Shown here one piece after another: positions 6,031 to 6,683 of a stretch of DNA of 6,683 nucleotides. Where the stretch lies: assembly GCA_900768735.1 (NCBI GenBank), contig CAAGDZ010000474.1, positions 1 to 6,683 of the forward strand, read 5' to 3'. The notes beneath the pieces are model-generated. The model had not been told where the DNA came from. It did not search any database and worked only from the letters and a program-made list of their open reading frames with translations. The translations under genes were made by a program, and so were the position numbers. This DNA comes from Oscillospiraceae bacterium (GTDB lineage: Bacteria; Bacillota; Clostridia; Oscillospirales; Ruminococcaceae). Each line of letters starts with the position of its first letter. Position 1 is the first letter of the stretch.

Positions 6031-6657
6031 TTATGTAAGCTTATACAAATACTCTCCGTTTTTACCCTTACCGTAAAAATCAACTATACCCATATACTTC
6101 AATATCTCAATCAGAATTGACGGCTCGCTGATTTTGGGGCAGGCGGCAAAGTCTTTTTTACTGAAAATCTTGGGCAGACCCATGGGTATAAAGATGCGGT
6201 AGCAGTCGCTGTCTTCAAGATAAATCAGCCGCTCAAGCTCTGACGGCACGGTTTTCTTCTTATCGGTTTTCCTGCGCTTTAAATCCTTTGCAGTAAAGCG
6301 GTAATTCTCAACGGAAAGCTCCGCAATGCAGATTGTAAGATTGGGATTGTTCAGGTATTCCTTAATCCTGTACAGCTCGATAAAAAAATCGGTCATATCA
6401 TTGTGCTTTACGGTTCTGCCTGTTTTTATAAGCTCGCCGGTTGATTTATCGAAATAGCTCAGCCGTGTATGCCTATGATACGGATATACGACAGTAACGT
6501 GCGACGCTTGCAAGAACACATTCAGCTTCGGCACAAGCTTATTGAAATGCCTCGTCTGTATTTCAAATATACCGTTTTCGGCTACGAGATCGGCATAATA
6601 GCTCCCGATTTTTATTTCCTTATCGAAAAGGGAAGTGGCAAAGTAGCTTTTAAGCAC
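6031..6657 (-). CDS. Uncharacterised protein; possible ExQ-type nuclease-like fold plus winged helix, probably 5'-truncated
   Basis: The visible product is 208 residues from a GTG at 6657 to a TAA at 6031-6033. I recognise the general type, a Clostridia conserved hypothetical, but know no assigned function. Residues 14-48 read as strand-strand-helix with YADLV (20-24) and FEIQTRHFNKL (31-41). The spacing of Asp23, Glu32 and Gln34 resembles a PD-(D/E)xK core with Gln in place of Lys, as in BglII-type ExQ variants. VTVVYP (54-59) looks like the next core strand. Residues 120-137 are strongly basic (KDLKRRKTDKKK). Residues 165-207 (FSKKDFAACPKIS...GKGKNGEYLYKL) look like a winged-helix tail. The GTG has no ribosome binding site. 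The in-frame codons just upstream (IHS before VLKSYF) read as a natural helix continuation. The only upstream stop (6673-6675) includes a base of suspected adapter. The true start probably lies beyond the window. The gene is convergent with the ABC operon and probably unrelated to it. Confidence 0.7.
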   Translation of the reverse strand: MLKSYFATSLFDKEIKIGSYYADLVAENGIFEIQTRHFNKLVPKLNVFLQASHVTVVYPYHRHTRLSYFDKSTGELIKTGRTVKHNDMTDFFIELYRIKEYLNNPNLTICIAELSVENYRFTAKDLKRRKTDKKKTVPSELERLIYLEDSDCYRIFIPMGLPKIFSKKDFAACPKISEPSILIEILKYMGIVDFYGKGKNGEYLYKLT

Positions 6658-6674
6658 CGAGTGTATCTGCTTTT

Positions 6675-6683
6675 AGATCGGAA
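6675..6683. other. Probable untrimmed sequencing adapter at the contig end
   Basis: The final nine bases, AGATCGGAA, are identical to the start of the standard Illumina adapter (AGATCGGAAGAGC). They sit exactly at the window edge, where adapter read-through would be expected if this edge is a contig end. A nine-base match at one fixed position is unlikely by chance. They should not be treated as genomic until checked. Confidence 0.6.

Noticed and set aside
1..6683. CRISPR array, insertion sequence, tRNA or rRNA gene, or attachment site
   Set aside because: I see no spaced direct repeats, transposase-like protein, paired terminal inverted repeats, or tRNA or rRNA sequence on either strand.

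Overview
The window looks like a low-to-moderate GC Gram-positive chromosome fragment, most likely a gut-type Clostridia (Oscillospiraceae/Ruminococcus-like). I infer this from strong AAGG-type ribosome binding sites before nearly every gene, compact operon spacing, U-tailed intrinsic terminators and the protein families present. No taxonomic marker is present, so the assignment is tentative.

Layout: (1) Bases 3-683 hold the 3' end of an unrecognised + strand gene whose start lies outside the window. (2) Bases 684-969 are a non-coding gap with two intrinsic-terminator hairpins in tandem, then AT-rich DNA with candidate promoter elements. One of these is an extended -10 embedded in a perfect 15-bp palindrome just upstream of the next operon. 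(3) Bases 970-5966 form a tight five-gene + strand operon: an ABC ATPase, two different ABC-2-type permeases with large extracytoplasmic domains, a multi-pass sensor histidine kinase of the HisKA_3 (NarL/DesK/LiaS-type) class, and a NarL/LuxR-type response regulator. Gaps between genes are 14-37 bp and the operon ends at an intrinsic terminator (5988-6028). (4) Bases 6031-6657 hold a convergent - strand gene of no known function, with an N-terminal region that resembles a divergent PD-(D/E)xK (ExQ-type) nuclease fold and a C-terminal winged-helix-like tail. (5) The last nine bases (6675-6683) equal the first nine bases of the common Illumina adapter, so the right edge is probably a contig end carrying untrimmed adapter, and the - strand gene is probably truncated there.

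How the genes work together: the operon has the gene content of the Bacillus subtilis LnrJKLMN (YfiJKLMN) linearmycin-response and resistance system, and more loosely of other TCS-linked ABC-2 exporters such as YvfRSTU. The kinase would sense membrane perturbation or a lipophilic compound through its membrane domain and phosphorylate the response regulator. The regulator would activate the operon, and the ATPase with the two permeases would form one exporter that removes the compound from the membrane. In B. subtilis the two-component genes come first; here they come last, inside the same apparent transcript. The substrate cannot be read from the sequence. I did not find evidence for a wholly new type of system. 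The best leads are the operator-like palindrome, the unusual module layout, and the uncharacterised ExQ plus winged-helix protein.
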